DNA from: Aliikangiella marina
Lineage (GTDB): Bacteria; Pseudomonadota; Gammaproteobacteria; Enterobacterales; Kangiellaceae
Length of the DNA stretch: 64,000 bases
Assembly: GCF_007004765.1 (NCBI RefSeq)
Contig: NZ_VIKR01000005.1
Location: forward strand, 372,001 to 436,000
Direction: 5' to 3'
In this document: positions 1 through 9,054 of the stretch, piece by piece
Layout of the letters: every line of letters starts with the position of its first letter
Position numbering within the stretch: position 1 is the stretch's first letter
Made by a program: the position numbers and the translations under genes
Notes under the pieces: generated by a model
What the model was told of the DNA's origin: nothing
The model's input: the letters and a program-made list of their open reading frames with translations, nothing else
Databases searched by the model: none

Positions 1-1602
1 AAGTTTATCTCCTACATCGCGGTCGATTTTTGTATGCCCAAGAACATATACCTCATCATCGAGGCGAAGAACTTTCTCTGTGTATCGATATTGTCCACGT
101 CTTTCGACTTTCTTATGCTGAGAGATGACTTCGGCATGAAGTGGCATAACCTTGATTTGTCCATGCGCGTCTTGGCATAAAAAAGGTTTAAAATCGATTC
201 GCTTTTCTATCGTCACCCACTCTGTTTCTTTGCCTCGTTGACGCTTTTCTTCAACCTTATAGAAGTACCAATAGCAGCGTGTATTAGTTAATGGACTGCG
301 CAATGGCGACTCTTCAGCGATTGGCTTAATGCGTCCCTTTACTTCTGACAAACCAAAAACTACCCCAGAAGTTTTTGACGTAGGAATGTTTTCGATATGG
401 CGTTTTAGCCTAATCAATCTGAATCCAAGCCAAGTCATTAATATGCAAATTGCCAGACCTACACCAATAGATATCTGTGGCAAGATGCCATCTGTTTTGG
501 TTTTTTGATAATCAAGTAGCCGGCTCGTGACTCTCGATTTTGATGGGGCAATTAAACTATCAAATAATAATTCATTGGGTTCGGTGTACAGGAAGGCAAT
601 CAGATTGTTAGGAAATACTTTAAGCTGCCTAAGGTACTGTTTCTCTCCATAGGCGATGTTTTCTAAAATTTCATTAGTAATATTGAGCGTTGTTTGAGAC
701 AGGTTTTCCGCTGAATTAACCAGACGAGAAGCGTCGTGTGTCGATTGAATATCGAGGCCGGTCAGTTGGTTAATTCGTAAGATTGAAGCGGACATTTGAG
801 TTTTAATTCGAGACTGCCCTGATAGGACATCGTCATATAACATTGATATGCCTAGATGCGTCAATGGGATGAATACTGCTAGAGACAATAAAATGAGAAA
901 CGCGAGAACTCGGTGAATACTGAGCCCGCTCGTAAGAAAGAAAACCGCTAAGGCAATCAGCGATATTCCCCCAGCAATCATCAGTATGATGCTCATTCCA
1001 ATAGAAGATTTCTCATAGCTCTCATCATATTTTGAAATCGTTGGAGTATATTGTCCTTTATCTAAGAAACTAAGATATTGCGTCGCGGCGGCTTTTCTTA
1101 AGTAAGCCATCACAAACACGTGATCATCAGGCTCAATTCGCCATTCAGTGTGTCTAACATCACCGTAGGTATCTTGACTAGTGATGGGGAGAGAAAAGTG
1201 AATATCAGTATCGAGTAGTGTCGAAACGTCAACGTAGATTTCGCCGGTTTTATCTTTTAAATAGAAATTACTCGCTTGTGAATTTTCAAATTTAGTATCC
1301 CAATACCGGTTGCCATCTGAATCCACTTCCTCTTCCTCATAGCGATAAAGATAGTAGATACTGGGTATCTTGTAATGACGACTACTGACATATTTGTCAG
1401 CATGACTAACGGTTGCGTTGATTTTTACCTCCCCTGGAATTGCCGCAGCAATGGAAGCGTTTGGTAGACGATCAATTTGGCGGATTTTTTGAATAGAATC
1501 GAAACCATAATTCGCTAAAGTCCATCCGCCGACGGAAAAGATAACGGCAATAAATAATAAAAGAATTTTTACTAATGGGTTATCTGTATTCATTTTTGTC
1601 AT
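1..1602 (-). CDS. Membrane protein with two GIDE-like domains (partial, C-terminus outside window)
   Basis: An open frame reads leftward from ATG at 1602 (a second in-frame ATG is at 1593) and runs off the window edge after 534 codons, so it is incomplete. A hydrophobic helix lies near residues 10-31, a helical pair near 199-250 and another helix near 380-400. Two segments, about residues 55-175 and 415-534, both look like the GIDE fold (PF12483, known from MULAN/MUL1 and from bacterial proteins labelled E3 ubiquitin ligase-like). Each has a YxYxVEE-type strand (YLYRYEEEE; YFYKVEEK), a D-x-x-G strand, and a closing element with V(F/Y)V. The second ends with the very GIDE-like DDEVYVLG. No RING domain is visible. 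Bacterial GIDE proteins have no proven role. The family call is by eye. No Shine-Dalgarno site is obvious. Confidence 0.6.
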   Translation of the reverse strand, partial: MTKMNTDNPLVKILLLFIAVIFSVGGWTLANYGFDSIQKIRQIDRLPNASIAAAIPGEVKINATVSHADKYVSSRHYKIPSIYYLYRYEEEEVDSDGNRYWDTKFENSQASNFYLKDKTGEIYVDVSTLLDTDIHFSLPITSQDTYGDVRHTEWRIEPDDHVFVMAYLRKAAATQYLSFLDKGQYTPTISKYDESYEKSSIGMSIILMIAGGISLIALAVFFLTSGLSIHRVLAFLILLSLAVFIPLTHLGISMLYDDVLSGQSRIKTQMSASILRINQLTGLDIQSTHDASRLVNSAENLSQTTLNITNEILENIAYGEKQYLRQLKVFPNNLIAFLYTEPNELLFDSLIAPSKSRVTSRLLDYQKTKTDGILPQISIGVGLAICILMTWLGFRLIRLKRHIENIPTSKTSGVVFGLSEVKGRIKPIAEESPLRSPLTNTRCYWYFYKVEEKRQRGKETEWVTIEKRIDFKPFLCQDAHGQIKVMPLHAEVISQHKKVERRGQYRYTEKVLRLDDEVYVLGHTKIDRDVGDKL

Positions 1603-1839
1603 CGATTGTTTGTGTCATTGGTCATCAACTCGTCATTCTACACTGACATTTTGCCGCTAAGTTTAGGTAATCAAGTACAGCATTGTCTAGTCATTAGACC
1701 GCTGCTGATTAGTTTAGAATCATTCACGAGATTTTATTAACGACCGAGTTCTTTAATTATTCAAGTTGAAAGCTAGAATCTTCAACGCTAGATGTTACAA
1801 TAATTCAATCGACCTCTTGTTATCGATTGATATTGGGCT

Positions 1840-2412
1840 ATGGAAATAAAATTACGCAGAAATCTTGGCGATTTTGGTCCGTTTACGGGCTTAATTGGGC
1901 GCTGGTACGGTGAAACCGGTAAAGATGTATCTCCAGAGGAAGATGGCAGCACGGAACTCAACGACTACCAAGAGACCTTAACATTTGAAGCGATAGAAGA
2001 TGTCGATAATGCTGAGGAACAAGAACTAGTTGTTGTCCGATACGAGCAAGTTGTTATTCGAATTCGCGATGGCAAAATGATTCATAATGAGTCGGGTTAT
2101 TATTCGTGGGATGCTAAACAGTCTTTATTAATGAAGAGCTTTTCGATACCGCGAGGGGTATCAGTCGTCGCTGGTGGTAAAGTTGTTAATTCGAGTGATG
2201 ATATTTTATTCTCGGTATCAGCGTCAAACCAAAGTCAAGATTGGCGCATTGCAGAATCCCCTTTTATGCAACAAAAAGCTAAAACATTAAGCTACGATTT
2301 CATCCTTCGATTAAGCGGAGATACGTTAAGTTACTCTCAGCAGATTCTACTTGATATTTACGGCAATGAATTTCAGCACAGTGATGAAAACCAACTTAAA
2401 CGAGTCAGTTAA
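1840..2412 (+). CDS. Haem-binding beta-barrel (nitrobindin/THAP4-like, FABP-like) protein
   Basis: This 190-residue soluble protein matches the FABP-like beta-barrel family (PF08768, formerly DUF1794). The N-terminus has LIGRWYGETGKDVSPEEDG, close to the family signature GxWxGxGxxxxPE, and the C-terminus has FQHSDENQLKRV, like the family ending F-x-H-x-D-x-N-x-L. Family members bind ferric haem in the barrel and some isomerise peroxynitrite or react with nitric oxide; the reaction here is unknown. It is divergent from the GIDE-domain gene, and its stop lies 11 bases from the end of the convergent BLUF gene. The ATG at 1840 has only a weak ribosome site (TTGGG). Confidence 0.8.
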   Translation: MEIKLRRNLGDFGPFTGLIGRWYGETGKDVSPEEDGSTELNDYQETLTFEAIEDVDNAEEQELVVVRYEQVVIRIRDGKMIHNESGYYSWDAKQSLLMKSFSIPRGVSVVAGGKVVNSSDDILFSVSASNQSQDWRIAESPFMQQKAKTLSYDFILRLSGDTLSYSQQILLDIYGNEFQHSDENQLKRVS

Positions 2413-2423
2413 CCTGTCACGAG

Positions 2424-2837
2424 TCAATTTTTAATCAGTTCAGCAAACGCTTTAATAATTTTTCTGTAATCGCCTTGTCTAATTTTATTGAGTTCAATTT
2501 CACTCAGAAATGAGTTGGACACTGTTTTTGGGTCGACATAACCCATTTCCCAGTCGTTATAGCTTCTTTGTTCTAGTTCCGTATAGCTCACTAATTTGAT
2601 ATCGTAATGCCTTGCATCATGACAGATAGACTGAAATAACGGGTTGATAGCATTTGAGCACCCCTCAATGAGCTGCATAAACTGCTGGTTGTAATAAACT
2701 AAAACTCCCGTTATTCCAAGCTCTTTATTCTTTGCATATGCGCCCTTTAATATTTCTTGCACGTCGTGTTCGTCGAGCGTTGAAATTGAGCGGCTTGTGT
2801 AAACCAATTCAACCAGATGATCTTTAGAGTGAGTCAT
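2424..2837 (-). CDS. BLUF-domain blue-light photoreceptor
   Basis: The 137-residue protein is almost entirely one BLUF (FAD-binding blue-light) domain. The flavin-pocket residues all sit at a constant offset of 8 from those of AppA: Tyr13 (Y21), Asn37 (N45), Gln55 in FMQLIEG (Q63), Trp96 in DWEMGY (W104) and Met98 (M106). The photocycle residues are therefore complete. No output domain is fused; about 35 residues of helix follow the fold. I chose ATG 2837 over the upstream frame start at 2855 because AGGAGG (2845-2850) lies seven bases before it. The gene overlaps the 3' end of cheR by 14 bases, which implies translational coupling and membership of the che operon. Short BLUF proteins act by binding partners; the partner here is unknown, with the che proteins as first candidates. 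Confidence 0.9.
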   Translation of the reverse strand: MTHSKDHLVELVYTSRSISTLDEHDVQEILKGAYAKNKELGITGVLVYYNQQFMQLIEGCSNAINPLFQSICHDARHYDIKLVSYTELEQRSYNDWEMGYVDPKTVSNSFLSEIELNKIRQGDYRKIIKAFAELIKN

Positions 2838-3639
2838 TGGTGGGCCTCCTAGCAATAGAAGAGTTGATTAAGAAAGCAGAATCGATATGACCTCGCATTT
2901 GTTCTGTTTGGCTCACAAACAAGTGGCCGCCAGGATTGAGTTGTTGAAAAAGATTGTTGATTAAAGTTTTTTTAGTTTCTTCGTCAAAATAGATTAAAAC
3001 ATTTCGACAAAAAATGATATCAAAGGAATCTTTGAGTTTAGATGAGAGAATGTTATCCACGCTGAATTTGACATGTTCTCGTAAGTCCTTTTTTATCATG
3101 CATAGGCCTTCAGCGTCGTCTTTTCCCTTAAGCATGTACTTTTGTAAATAATTCTGAGGCACATTCTTGGCTCTTCTTTGCGAATAGAGCGCGCGCCTGG
3201 CTGTTTCAATCGTACCTTCCGCAATATCGGTGCCGATAATCGTCCAATTTGCTTTGCTACCAAAATACTCCATACACTCCATTGCGATAGAAAAAGTTTC
3301 TTCACCAGTTGAGCATGCGGCCGAGAGTATATCTAATTTCTTGCCTCTAAATTGAGGAAAAATTATTTGTTTGATAAAGTCAAAATGTTGCCCTTCTCTA
3401 AAAAAATAAGTTTCATGAGTCGTGAGAAGGTCGATAAAGTGTGCCCACTCTGGGTGGTTTTTTTTGAGCGATTCTAAATAGCTGAAGTAATCATCGATTT
3501 TACCGATATTTAGCTCTCTTAGACGACGATTGAGCCTTGATTGAACCAGCATTTGTCGATTATCACCGAGCTCTACGCCGGTCTTATCTTTTAACCATTT
3601 TCTCGCTTTGAGGTAACTTGCTTGAGAAATCTTGGTCAT
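2824..3639 (-). CDS. cheR: Chemoreceptor methyltransferase CheR
   Basis: CheR transfers methyl groups from S-adenosylmethionine to glutamates of chemoreceptors, which adapts the signalling array. The 271-residue protein has the all-alpha N-terminal domain (about 1-75), then LLTTHETYFFRE, the family's T-x-x-x-T-x-F-F-R-E element. The SAM loop is AACSTGEETFSIAM near residue 107, and IIFCRNVLIYFD near residue 210 is the CheR signature before the C-terminal strands. Length is normal. The stop of the cheW gene lies three bases upstream of the cheR start region, and the BLUF gene overlaps the cheR end. No CheB methylesterase is found in the window, so how the methylation would be reversed is not visible here. 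Confidence 0.95.
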   Translation of the reverse strand: MTKISQASYLKARKWLKDKTGVELGDNRQMLVQSRLNRRLRELNIGKIDDYFSYLESLKKNHPEWAHFIDLLTTHETYFFREGQHFDFIKQIIFPQFRGKKLDILSAACSTGEETFSIAMECMEYFGSKANWTIIGTDIAEGTIETARRALYSQRRAKNVPQNYLQKYMLKGKDDAEGLCMIKKDLREHVKFSVDNILSSKLKDSFDIIFCRNVLIYFDEETKKTLINNLFQQLNPGGHLFVSQTEQMRGHIDSAFLINSSIARRPTNDSL

Positions 3640-3642
3640 AAG

Positions 3643-4155
3643 TTAGGCTGACGCTTGGGCTTCTTCGTCATCTTTTAGGGACTCGAGCAACTCGATTAAT
3701 TGCTGGAGGTCGAGTAACTTGTCGACATTGAGAATAAGATAATCATCACCATCAATTCGAGTCATACCTTCAATGAGTTCAGCTGCAATACTATGACCAA
3801 ATTTAGGAGGAGGGGCGACTGATTCATGCTCGATCTCCAAAAAATCACTCACTTCATCGATGATAAGACCAACAGTAACGTTATCATCTTCGCTATGGCA
3901 TTCGGTGACTACAATACAAGTTTTCTCAGTAATCTCGATGTCTTTATCGATCACCAATCGTTTCGCCAAATCGATCACGGGAATGTATTTACCTCTGAGG
4001 TTCAGTACGCCATGGACGACTTCGGGAATTGTCGGTACCTTAGTGACCGGTTGATAGCGAAGAATTTCAGATATCACATCGATGGCAAGTAAATAATAGT
4101 CGCCAGCCAATGAGAATTTGAGTAACTTCATCTTCGTCTTAGTCTCTTCAGACAT
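3643..4155 (-). CDS. cheW: Chemotaxis coupling protein CheW
   Basis: CheW couples chemoreceptors to the CheA kinase in cytoplasmic arrays. The 170-residue protein is a single CheW domain: FSLAGDYYLLAIDVISEILR at the start, then VHGVLNLRGKYIPVIDL (the conserved N-L-R-G-x-x-x-P-V-I-D-L element), then GLIIDEVSDFLEI. The C-terminus is an acidic, Ala-rich tail (ESLKDDEEAQASA). It lies two bases from the receptor gene and three bases from cheR, so the three are surely co-transcribed. Confidence 0.95.
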   Translation of the reverse strand: MSEETKTKMKLLKFSLAGDYYLLAIDVISEILRYQPVTKVPTIPEVVHGVLNLRGKYIPVIDLAKRLVIDKDIEITEKTCIVVTECHSEDDNVTVGLIIDEVSDFLEIEHESVAPPPKFGHSIAAELIEGMTRIDGDDYLILNVDKLLDLQQLIELLESLKDDEEAQASA

Positions 4156-4157
4156 GA

Positions 4158-6170
4158 TTAAAACTCCTCAAAAGATGACTCATCCCATTCATCGCCATCA
4201 ATATCAGGCTCGGCATTCCGTTTTGAGTTTTTACTCGATGAAGGACTCGAGTGTATTTGAGGTTTAACGATTTTTATATTGCTAATGGAACTGCTCACAG
4301 TGTCTTCGCCAGTATTAAAAAACTCGACCGCGGTGTAAAGCTCGCGAGCTCTCTCGGTCAAGTTCTCACTGGTCGCAGCAAGTTCTTCACTCATTGCGGC
4401 ATTTGACTGGGTGGCAGAATCCATATGTTGAACGGCTTCTTTAATTTCATTGATACCAACCGCCTGTTCTGATGAAGCTTGTGAGATTGATTGCACAAGT
4501 TCAGCGGTTTCCTCGATTTCAGGTACCATGTTGCCAAGTAGATGACCGGATTCCTCGGCGATCTCTCGACAACGTTTGGCAAGCTCATTGATTTCACCTG
4601 CAGACTCTCTACTAGACGCTGCTAATGCCCCGACTTCATCGGCAACAACCGTAAAGCCTTTACCATGTTCACCAGCTCTTGCTGCTTCGATAGATGCGTT
4701 TAAGGCGAGAATTTTAGTTTGATAGGCGATGTCTTCAATCAGCGAAACCTTTTTAGTGATTGCACGCATCGCTTCAACAGTTTCCATTACCGCGCTACTG
4801 GTTTCGGAGGCGTTTTTCGCCGCTGAAGTCGCTATTGCTAGCGTTTTATTCGCACTTTCAGCATTACCTTGGACCGCAGCACTTAACTCTTCCAATGCTG
4901 CCGCCGATTCTTCTAGGTTTGCCGCTTGTTCAGTCACTGAAGAACTTAAACTCATAGATGCATCACTAATTTCTGGTGCAGCCTGGGCTACGTCGGATGT
5001 ATTCGATTTAACGCCTCTGATAATATTCAGTAAATCTTGGCGATAAGAATCTATATATTCTGAAATGTCACCAAATTCGTCTTCAGAGTTTTTCTTAAAT
5101 TCAATATCAAGATGACCTTCACTCAAAGACTTCAGTGTTTTGCTCACGTTACTAACGCTTTGTCTTACTTGTTCTACTACGGTGTAAGTAATGAAAATGG
5201 TTGCAAATAGCGCTGCCAAAGTACCTATTACGGTCCAGATTAAAATGTTCTTTAAACTTGATAAGTTTGTCGTATTATATTCTCTGGATTCGTTCCCTAA
5301 ACTAATTTCTTTGTTTCTTTTTAAGTCGATTACTTTTGTCGCCGCGCCAAACCAGCCTGGGGAATCGACACCAAATCCGCTATCTTTTTCAGTAGCGATA
5401 GCGCGCATAGATTGAACTTCTCCATAAGCAGAGTTTGATTCTATATCAACGATGTCTCCCATTGAGTCTTTACCAAGGTACAATTTCATAATTGACCAAT
5501 AGGTTTCGGATTCTGCATTGAGTTTAATAAAACGGCTTTTTTGTGGTCCTTTAAATTCATCCTGGGCAAAAACGCCGCTCATCAAACCCCGCTCTAAGCC
5601 TGCTTTTTCTTTGCTTAGGGTGACGTTCCACAATGCATTGGCGCCATTAGCTGTGATTCGAGACGGCGCGTGAGAAACTGCGTAGGCATTAATGGTTAGG
5701 ATTTTTTCGATAATAGCCGTATAGGCTGCAAGAGAAGTACTGACATTGTATTGAAATGCATCAACATTTGATCGAACGTTATTCACTTCTGACAAGCCTG
5801 TAATCACGTTTTCAATGAGCGTTCGCGTTTCCTCACGAAGTGCATCTTTTTCACTTTCGAAATCAGCTTTGAAAGCGGTAATCATATCGTTGACTTTAAT
5901 CCGCTGCGCTGGAAGCTCTTGCTGAAATTTTTGTCCATTAGAGCCAATAAAGCTTGCGGTCATGCCTCGTTCTTTTTGCATGTCATGAATGATACTGAGT
6001 CCAGAAATACCAATCTCTGACACCGCGCTAAACTCAGAATAATCTTGATAAGCATCGTAGCTTTCAATCACTCGTTCAACCGCTAACCAAAGTAGAATCA
6101 ACACCGGTAAAGCAATCAGGTAAATTAACTTTCTTTTTACTGGTTGATTGGCTATGAATTGTCTCAGCAT
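4158..6170 (-). CDS. Methyl-accepting chemotaxis protein with NIT sensor domain
   Basis: The 670-residue receptor has TM1 (about 13-33), a periplasmic helical NIT-type domain (PF08376, nitrate/nitrite-sensing-like; [21 protein letters not shown] region, then QRIKVNDM), TM2 (about 308-330), HAMP and a cytoplasmic signalling hairpin. The hairpin tip reads [20 protein letters not shown] followed by [17 protein letters not shown], the universal MCP signature. The last five residues, SFEEF, fit the x-aromatic-x-x-aromatic CheR-docking pentapeptide (NWETF in E. coli receptors), behind a long flexible Ser/Lys/Asp-rich linker. This makes it the likely methylation substrate of the adjacent CheR. Ligand specificity cannot be told from sequence; many NIT domains do not bind nitrate. 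It lies 12 bases after cheA. Confidence 0.93.
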   Translation of the reverse strand: MLRQFIANQPVKRKLIYLIALPVLILLWLAVERVIESYDAYQDYSEFSAVSEIGISGLSIIHDMQKERGMTASFIGSNGQKFQQELPAQRIKVNDMITAFKADFESEKDALREETRTLIENVITGLSEVNNVRSNVDAFQYNVSTSLAAYTAIIEKILTINAYAVSHAPSRITANGANALWNVTLSKEKAGLERGLMSGVFAQDEFKGPQKSRFIKLNAESETYWSIMKLYLGKDSMGDIVDIESNSAYGEVQSMRAIATEKDSGFGVDSPGWFGAATKVIDLKRNKEISLGNESREYNTTNLSSLKNILIWTVIGTLAALFATIFITYTVVEQVRQSVSNVSKTLKSLSEGHLDIEFKKNSEDEFGDISEYIDSYRQDLLNIIRGVKSNTSDVAQAAPEISDASMSLSSSVTEQAANLEESAAALEELSAAVQGNAESANKTLAIATSAAKNASETSSAVMETVEAMRAITKKVSLIEDIAYQTKILALNASIEAARAGEHGKGFTVVADEVGALAASSRESAGEINELAKRCREIAEESGHLLGNMVPEIEETAELVQSISQASSEQAVGINEIKEAVQHMDSATQSNAAMSEELAATSENLTERARELYTAVEFFNTGEDTVSSSISNIKIVKPQIHSSPSSSKNSKRNAEPDIDGDEWDESSFEEF

Positions 6171-6182
6171 TTTTGCTTTCCT

Positions 6183-8522
6183 CTATAACTCGGAATTACT
6201 TTCACTTTTAAAATTGGCAGACCGCATCAATAACTGATGAATGTCGAGAACAAATCCTAAATCACCGGAAGACAGCTTAATAATGCCCGAGAAGTGATTG
6301 GATTGTTTTAAAATGGGATCAAGTGGCTTAACCACAGTTTCGATTTCGCCTTGCAGTTGATCGGCAAGCAAAGCTATCGGCCCGTGCTGGCTAAATACGA
6401 TAAGAGCCTCGTGTTCTTGGGTTCGGCTATTCAAATGAAGTTGTTTATCAATCCTGATTAAGGGAATATACTCGCCTCTCAGTAGCAAACAGTCTTGATC
6501 TTGAACCAGCGCATTGGAGAACTCATCTTTGCGGATACACTCAAGCACTTGATCCATTTGTACGATAAGGGTCGCGTCGCCCATCCTAAAGCTAAAGCCA
6601 TTAAGAATTGCAGTCGTGAGTGGCAAGCGAATATCGAGAGTGGTACCTTGACCTTCTTTGGAGTCGATAATGACTTCACCGCCGATTTGATTGATATTTT
6701 TACGGACAACGTCCATACCAACTCCGCGGCCCGATAAATCAGTAACTTTTTCTGCCGTGGAAAGACCGGCATGGAATATTAGTTGAAAAATGGCGCGATC
6801 GGAGAGCTCATCAGTCGCTCTAACAAGGCCGCGACTCAATGCTTTTTCAAGAATTTTTTCTTTGTTTAAACCTTTGCCGTCATCGCGAACTTTTAAAGAG
6901 ACGCCAGAACCTAGATACTGTGCAGAAATTGTAATTTTGCCTTTCTCGGGTTTACCCGCGGCGATTCTATCTTGAGGCGCTTCTATTCCATGGTCACAAC
7001 TATTGCGAATAATATGAGTGAGCGGGTCTACGATTTTTTCAACCGTTACTCGATCAAGTTCGGTGTGTCCGCCGATAATATCCATTTCGATTTGCTTGCC
7101 AGTGGTTCGTGCCGCTTCTCTAACTACGCGATGAAAACGACTGAGGGTATTGCCGAGCGGAACCAGTCTCAAGGCAAGCGCAGTATCTCTCAAATCATTA
7201 AGGCCTTTAGTGAGCTCTTTGACAGCTTGTGCCATTTCTTCCCACGAGTTGTGTTCTAAAGCGGCATTGAGCTGGACTTTTTGAGAAATTAGCTCACCAA
7301 CATCATCAACCAGTTGATCGAGCTTCAGTGAATTAACTTTAATGAGTTGACCAACCTCAGCTGGTTTTTTCTTCGCTGTTGTGGCGGATTGATTTGCTGG
7401 GGACTCAGTTACCGCATTTGGGATTGGTTGATTAGACGTTGGCTCGGAAAGCGCTGGGTTCTCATTTAATACGGCAGCATCACTGGCGATAATTTTGCCT
7501 TCGACACCGGCAGAGAAGCTTAGTAACTCTTCAACATCGTCTTCAGTAAACTTGGGTGATGCAGACACGGTGACGGCTAAATTTAACTGCAGTGGATTGA
7601 GTTTGCTAAATTCGGGTCCGAAATACTCCAACTCGATCGCACGAATCGTTTTCGATTCTTCAATTTCTTTTAAAAGCGGTTCCATTCTGAAACCAAAATT
7701 TAAGGCTTCTTTTTCGATCTCCATCAAGAGATCATTGGATTGGCCAGGTGCTTTTCCGTCATTTTCCGCACTGGATATAATCTTACCTTCGACGCCTGCA
7801 GAGAAACTCAGTAGCTCTTCAACGTCTTCTTCGGTAAACCCTGGTGACGCAGATACCGAGACTGACAAGTCCATTTCTAAAGGGTTGAAGTGCTCAAATT
7901 TTGGGCCTGAATAGTCGAGATGAATACTATTGATTGTTTTAGTATCTTCAATTTCTTTAAGCAGCGGTTCCATTCTAAACCCAAAATGGAGAGCTTCTTT
8001 TTCGATTTCCATTAACAAAGTATTAGCGTCATCGCTGACTGAGGTATTACTGACAGAGGTATCACTGCTTTGCGCGGTGTCAAAATCATTCGTCTGTGAA
8101 CTAGCCGCCGTTTCGGTTTCGCTCGAGGTCGGGATAGCGCCACCATCGAGATAAGCTTGTAAAATATCAATGATCGGAGCGGCAGCAGCAATCGGCTCTA
8201 CCGCACCAGTGTTTAACTGTTGCAAATACTGTTCGGTGAAATCTTTGGCATCGAAGAATGTGTCCAGAAGTTCATCGGTGATTTCTACAGTTCCTTTGCG
8301 AGCCAAGTCTAAAACCGATTCGGCGATATGCACCAGATCCACCAAAGGCTGTGCGTCAAACATGCCCGCGCCGCCTTTGATCGAGTGGATTGCTCGGAAA
8401 CTCGTATTAATTAATTCATCATCGCGACTACCGTTTGACATCTCAACAAGAGAATCTTCAAATATTTGAAGGTTGTCTTCTGATTCAGAGATGAAAGCTG
8501 GTAGAAAGTCCGATAAATCCAT
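6183..8522 (-). CDS. cheA: Chemotaxis histidine kinase CheA with tandemly duplicated internal domain
   Basis: The 779-residue kinase has an HPt domain with phospho-acceptor His46 in FRAIHSIKGGAG, and a dimerisation region around 390-455. The ATPase domain shows N-box HIIRNSCDHGIE, G1 VRDDGKGL and G2 LSGRGVGMDVV, followed by a CheW-like regulatory domain from about 640. All catalytic motifs look intact. Between HPt and dimerisation lie two copies of an 83-residue module (168-250 and 264-346). They are about three-quarters identical by eye and both begin LLMEIEKEAL and end LSFSAGVEGKII. The module resembles the small alpha/beta domain repeated in other large CheA proteins. No receiver domain is fused and no cheY is in the window, so the phosphate target is not visible. 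It sits 12 bases from both neighbours in the operon. Confidence 0.95.
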   Translation of the reverse strand: MDLSDFLPAFISESEDNLQIFEDSLVEMSNGSRDDELINTSFRAIHSIKGGAGMFDAQPLVDLVHIAESVLDLARKGTVEITDELLDTFFDAKDFTEQYLQQLNTGAVEPIAAAAPIIDILQAYLDGGAIPTSSETETAASSQTNDFDTAQSSDTSVSNTSVSDDANTLLMEIEKEALHFGFRMEPLLKEIEDTKTINSIHLDYSGPKFEHFNPLEMDLSVSVSASPGFTEEDVEELLSFSAGVEGKIISSAENDGKAPGQSNDLLMEIEKEALNFGFRMEPLLKEIEESKTIRAIELEYFGPEFSKLNPLQLNLAVTVSASPKFTEDDVEELLSFSAGVEGKIIASDAAVLNENPALSEPTSNQPIPNAVTESPANQSATTAKKKPAEVGQLIKVNSLKLDQLVDDVGELISQKVQLNAALEHNSWEEMAQAVKELTKGLNDLRDTALALRLVPLGNTLSRFHRVVREAARTTGKQIEMDIIGGHTELDRVTVEKIVDPLTHIIRNSCDHGIEAPQDRIAAGKPEKGKITISAQYLGSGVSLKVRDDGKGLNKEKILEKALSRGLVRATDELSDRAIFQLIFHAGLSTAEKVTDLSGRGVGMDVVRKNINQIGGEVIIDSKEGQGTTLDIRLPLTTAILNGFSFRMGDATLIVQMDQVLECIRKDEFSNALVQDQDCLLLRGEYIPLIRIDKQLHLNSRTQEHEALIVFSQHGPIALLADQLQGEIETVVKPLDPILKQSNHFSGIIKLSSGDLGFVLDIHQLLMRSANFKSESNSEL

Positions 8523-8534
8523 TGAGAATGCTCG

Positions 8535-8774
8535 CTAGGCTAAGTATTTTTCTAAGCGATAAAGTTTTAAATATTCTGTTAATCCGTCTGATGGTTCGGC
8601 AAACGTAAATGACTTGCCCGTTTTTTCGAGCGCAAGCAGTAACTGCACGAATGAAATATCAAACTTTTCCACATCCTTGGCATTCATCACTAAAATCTCT
8701 TCTTCCATTAATTTGCTGATATTCGCGTGTATCGTTTCGATAGACTCGACGGTGCAATTTTTTGGCAGCTTCAT
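8535..8774 (-). CDS. STAS-domain protein, first gene of the che operon
   Basis: The 79-residue protein consists of one STAS (anti-sigma-antagonist-like) domain: TVESIETIHANISKLM, a short strand ILVMNAKDVEKFD, then ISFVQLLLALEKTGKSFTFAEP and a C-terminal helix. The Ser in KFDIS occupies the place of the phosphorylatable Ser of SpoIIAA-like proteins. ATG at 8774 was chosen over a TTG 30 bases upstream because AGGGA precedes it by five bases and the shorter form matches the domain. STAS genes open several known gammaproteobacterial chemosensory clusters. Its role there is poorly understood; binding of CheA or a regulator is inference. Confidence 0.8.
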   Translation of the reverse strand: MKLPKNCTVESIETIHANISKLMEEEILVMNAKDVEKFDISFVQLLLALEKTGKSFTFAEPSDGLTEYLKLYRLEKYLA

Positions 8775-9054
8775 ACGGATCCCTGGGTTGTGCAAACCTA
8801 TCAATCAAGCGTCGGGCGCTCTGGTTAGGTCGAATAGAGTAACTACTCGTTATTCAGTGTAGTACGGAAGTAGAGAATACGCAGAGTAAACTTTTACAAA
8901 ATTTAGACACAGAACAGTTGCCCTAAGCCTATTTGGCCCGTACGCAGAAACATTAACCATTCCGTTAGATTCTTGTTTTACAAAGTTTCGATCCCTCAGC
9001 CGAATCGAAACTGGCTTTAAGTTAACTGCGTAATGACTAATCACAGGAGTTGTT

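Noticed and set aside
2838-2855. Earlier start for the BLUF gene
   Set aside because: AGGAGG would then lie inside the gene; the later ATG has correct spacing and family length.
7495-7914. A 139-codon plus-strand open frame opposite cheA
   Set aside because: It is antisense to the duplicated CheA module, Ser-rich and without a domain; it comes from codon bias in the real gene. Similar plus-strand frames lie opposite the receptor gene.
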